Positions 6,749-8,279 of a stretch of DNA of 8,279 nt are shown here, in pieces. Within the stretch, counting starts at the first letter, position 1. Every line of letters begins with the position of its first letter. The stretch spans positions 1-8,279 of the forward strand of contig JANYBF010000557.1 of assembly GCA_025360895.1 (NCBI GenBank). The letters run 5' to 3'. The notes under the pieces are model-generated. The model searched no databases and had not been told where the DNA came from. It was given only the letters and a program-made list of their open reading frames with translations. Made by a program: the position numbers and the translations under genes. This DNA comes from Verrucomicrobiota bacterium. GTDB taxonomy: Bacteria; Verrucomicrobiota; Verrucomicrobiia; Limisphaerales; JADLHS01.

Positions 6749-6830
6749 CCCTCACTGGGAGCAGGGACGGGGATGAGGGTTTCGCGGGCGTATCCGCCAG
6801 AGCCCCGGGCGGAGCGAGGGCCATCCCCAC
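6749..6830. other. Structured convergent intergenic region with G-quadruplex motif
   Basis: This gap separates the convergent DUF1501 and PepSY genes. Starting 12 bases after the DUF1501 stop, the plus strand carries four G-runs at 6757-6759, 6764-6766, 6769-6772 and 6777-6779, with loops of 4, 2 and 4 bases: a canonical G3+N1-7 quadruplex motif. Competing hairpins are CCCTCA/TGAGGG (6749-6754 with 6774-6779), GGGGATG/CATCCCC (6769-6775 with 6822-6828) and TCCGCC/GGCGGA around 6793-6813. No T-tract follows on the plus strand. The region may end or stabilise one or both transcripts; that is inference. Confidence 0.5.
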
Positions 6831-6831
6831 G

Positions 6832-7500
6832 TCAAAAAAGCCAGCGGAGACCGAGGCAAAACAGGCCACAAATCAGCGACCCGAGGCCCAGCACTACCAC
6901 GCCAAGCAGGCGTTTCTGCGGCAGCTCCCACCACATATACAAGCTGCTCAGAACCATGAAAATCAGGCCGGCGGCAACGGCATCCATCGAATAGGTCCAC
7001 ACCGTAGTGAGCGCCCAGTCACGGTTTTGGCGCGGGTCATCTATGGAAGCGCCGCTAAACACGTGCAGCACTTTGATCACGCCCCACAGGTTCACCGTAC
7101 TGTGCCGGAGGGTGACGCGATTTTGCGCCAGATCGGCCTTGATGAAATAGTAGTGGCCCGGCCGCCGGACTTGAAAATCGAACTGATTCGTGTCCGTCCG
7201 GGTGGTTGTCCATAGGATATCACCCTCGATACCCAGTTGTCGCATGATCTCCTGTGCCTGCGCGAGGTCACCTTTCACCTCCGGTCCGAGCGCGGTGATG
7301 GCGCGTTCCGAATTCGTCTCGGTGCGTTTGGTCCAGGATTCCGCAAAGCTCCAGGTCGGATGGTTCAGGACCAGGCCGGTGACAGCAAACAGCCACAGGA
7401 AGAAGAGCAGGAACAAACCGGCGTAATAATGCAGCTTGCGGTTCCAGCGCTCCAGCCGGACCCGCCAGCGGGCGGCGGTGGGTTCAGTGGCTGAGCGCAT
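6832..7500 (-). CDS. PepSY-associated TM helix protein, second of a tandem pair
   Basis: A 222-aa inner-membrane protein from the ATG at 7500. It has a basic N-terminus, TM1 at about 26-46 (RKLHYYAGLF leads into it, with H24), a periplasmic-type domain of about 50-145 with PepSY-like beta strands, a conserved VLH at 144-146, TM2 at about 165-189 and TM3 at about 196-219. The H-x-x-x-GL motif before TM1, the internal LH and the W-rich end of TM2 fit PepSY_TM proteins (PF03929), which often sit with siderophore or TonB-receptor genes or act in redox chemistry. It overlaps the end of the upstream gene by 17 bases with no Shine-Dalgarno, so translational coupling is likely. An in-frame ATG at 7575 would lie deep inside the upstream gene and add 25 unlikely residues. 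Canonical single-chain PepSY_TM proteins have four or more TMs; here the function seems split over two proteins. Confidence 0.85.
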   Translation of the reverse strand: MRSATEPTAARWRVRLERWNRKLHYYAGLFLLFFLWLFAVTGLVLNHPTWSFAESWTKRTETNSERAITALGPEVKGDLAQAQEIMRQLGIEGDILWTTTRTDTNQFDFQVRRPGHYYFIKADLAQNRVTLRHSTVNLWGVIKVLHVFSGASIDDPRQNRDWALTTVWTYSMDAVAAGLIFMVLSSLYMWWELPQKRLLGVVVLGLGSLICGLFCLGLRWLF

Positions 7501-8113
7501 AGGCCAATCCGAAAAACGACAACCCCCCGGCGAAGAGCAGGACAAAACCCACCCGGCGTTCGGCCCGCAGCACATACCAGAGATAAACGCCGCTGACCGA
7601 AATGAACAGGATCAGATAAGCCGTGGTGTCGGCCAGCCAGCGCCACGCCTGCATGTAGAACCAGTTCATCCGAATCGCGGGCGCATGTTCGCCCGGCGAT
7701 CGATGGAGCGTCGCCATGGCTGCGGCCAGACCCGCCTCGCGGGTCACGATGGTGGCTTCCCGGTTGGTGAGATTGATGGTTACGATCATCTCGCGTCCGG
7801 GAACCGTTACGGGAATGATCAGCTTCTCCTCTTTGACCAGGTACCGGACGAATCCGACCTCACCGTGAACATCCACTTTTTCAAGTGCCGGTCTAAGCGC
7901 ATCGATGAGCGGTCGGCCCGAAAGTGTCAGCAAATCTCCTGGAAACGGCAAGACTGAAACAACCCGTGTGTGGGAGACTTCTGGAGTGAGTTTCGGCAGC
8001 CAGGTGTGAACCAGAAAAAACACGCTGATGGCAAAGACGAGCACGAATGGGCTGCTGAACAACCCCAGGTACAAGTGAAGATCGCGAATGAGCCGGTAAA
8101 ATTGCCGTCTCAT
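7484..8113 (-). CDS. PepSY-associated TM helix protein, first of a tandem pair
   Basis: A 209-aa inner-membrane protein with TM1 at about 17-39, TM2 at about 161-182 and TM3 at about 188-206. The loop of about 40-155 holds a PepSY-like strand pattern at 84-125 and a conserved TLHRSPG at 135-141 (H137). RDLHLYLGLF (10-19, H13) before TM1 and H36 within it are the potential heme or metal ligands usual in this family. Architecture and motifs match the next gene, so the two look like tandem paralogs forming a heteromeric unit. The ATG at 8113 is the only ATG available, as the frame is closed by a TGA a few codons upstream. It overlaps the stop of a possible 27-codon ORF. Substrate and direction of any electron or metal transfer cannot be read from the sequence. 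Confidence 0.85.
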   Translation of the reverse strand: MRRQFYRLIRDLHLYLGLFSSPFVLVFAISVFFLVHTWLPKLTPEVSHTRVVSVLPFPGDLLTLSGRPLIDALRPALEKVDVHGEVGFVRYLVKEEKLIIPVTVPGREMIVTINLTNREATIVTREAGLAAAMATLHRSPGEHAPAIRMNWFYMQAWRWLADTTAYLILFISVSGVYLWYVLRAERRVGFVLLFAGGLSFFGLAYALSH

Positions 8114-8193
8114 GCAGCGGGCGCCCTTTCAGAATTTGAAAACCAGTCGTCGCCGCGGAAAAATCCCGCCTGACAACCGTGTCGCTCGGCCAT
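8110..8193 (-). CDS. Possible 27-codon leader ORF coupled to the PepSY genes
   Basis: An ORF reading MAERHGCQAGFFRG, then on to a GAA-AGG-GCG-CCC-GCT-GCA-TGA end, whose TGA overlaps the downstream ATG (ATGA, minus strand 8113-8110). A GAGG lies almost against its ATG, too close for an ideal Shine-Dalgarno. The frame is closed upstream by TGA. It may be a leader peptide coupling translation to the membrane genes, or chance. The best -35 candidate, if used, would start transcription at or after this ATG, which argues against translation. Confidence 0.25.
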   Translation of the reverse strand: MAERHGCQAGFFRGDDWFSNSERAPAA

Positions 8194-8198
8194 ACCTC

Positions 8199-8227
8199 AT
8201 CACGATCTACTTAACGGCCCTTGTCAA
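8199..8227 (-). promoter_or_regulatory. Candidate promoter for the PepSY gene pair
   Basis: Read on the minus strand, TTGACA (8227-8222) is a perfect -35 hexamer, followed after 17 bases by CGTGAT (8204-8199), which matches TATAAT at only three of six places. The position, about 90 bases before the first PepSY start, is sensible, but the -10 is weak. Confidence 0.3.
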
Positions 8228-8252
8228 GAGTCGCTTCCGCTTTTCTGTCGGT

Positions 8253-8279
8253 CTCAACTTTCAACCCTCAACTCTGAAC
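8253..8279. repeat. Heptamer tandem repeat at the window edge
   Basis: Four successive 7-base units are visible: CTCAACT (8253-8259), TTCAACC (8260-8266), CTCAACT (8267-8273) and the start of a fourth, CTGAAC (8274-8279), cut by the window end. The consensus is YTCAACY. The array probably continues outside the window and lies upstream of the minus-strand PepSY genes. Confidence 0.6.

Noticed and set aside
1..8279. CRISPR array, tRNA, rRNA, insertion sequence, integrase or toxin-antitoxin and defence genes
   Set aside because: I looked on both strands and saw no spaced direct repeats, cloverleaf, transposase or recombinase motifs, and no recognisable defence domain. The Sel1 and PSD1 genes do not by themselves indicate a defence system.

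Overview
The window suggests a high-GC environmental bacterium of the Planctomycetota-Verrucomicrobiota group. The main reason is a PSCyt1-DUF1549-DUF1553 protein together with a Tat-exported DUF1501 protein, a pairing greatly expanded in those phyla and uncommon elsewhere. Shine-Dalgarno sites are mostly weak. I lean to Verrucomicrobiota, but this is inference: there is no rRNA or phylogenetic marker here.

Layout. (1) 1-1030, plus strand: end of a molybdenum-cofactor operon. It holds the 3' part of moaD, a small unrecognised one-TM protein gene, and moaE, which overlaps that gene by ATGA. (2) 1031-1691: about 660 bases with no convincing gene, containing inverted repeats and one weak small ORF. 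(3) 1692-2213: a secreted protein of about 173 aa with a clear ribosome binding site. (4) 2214-2598: intergenic, with one stem-loop. (5) 2599-6745: a tight three-gene plus-strand cassette encoding a cytochrome-like PSCyt1/DUF1549/DUF1553 protein, a Sel1-repeat protein and a DUF1501 protein, with 11-base gaps at both junctions. (6) 6746-6831: a short convergent gap with a canonical G-quadruplex motif and inverted repeats. (7) 6832-8113, minus strand: two overlapping PepSY-type membrane protein genes of matching architecture. Upstream of them are a possible 27-codon leader ORF and, at the window edge, a heptamer tandem repeat.

How the genes work together. MoaD and MoaE form molybdopterin synthase, which converts cPMP to molybdopterin. 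The DUF1549/DUF1553 and DUF1501 proteins are normally encoded side by side and exported; their biochemical role is unsettled. The PepSY pair is probably an inner-membrane unit of the kind often found with metal or siderophore uptake or redox genes.

The most unusual pattern is that two normally adjacent gene pairs (moaD/moaE and PSD1/DUF1501) are each split by a small gene of lower GC, and both inserts share the same 8-mer just before the start codon. No complete novel defence or mobile system is visible.
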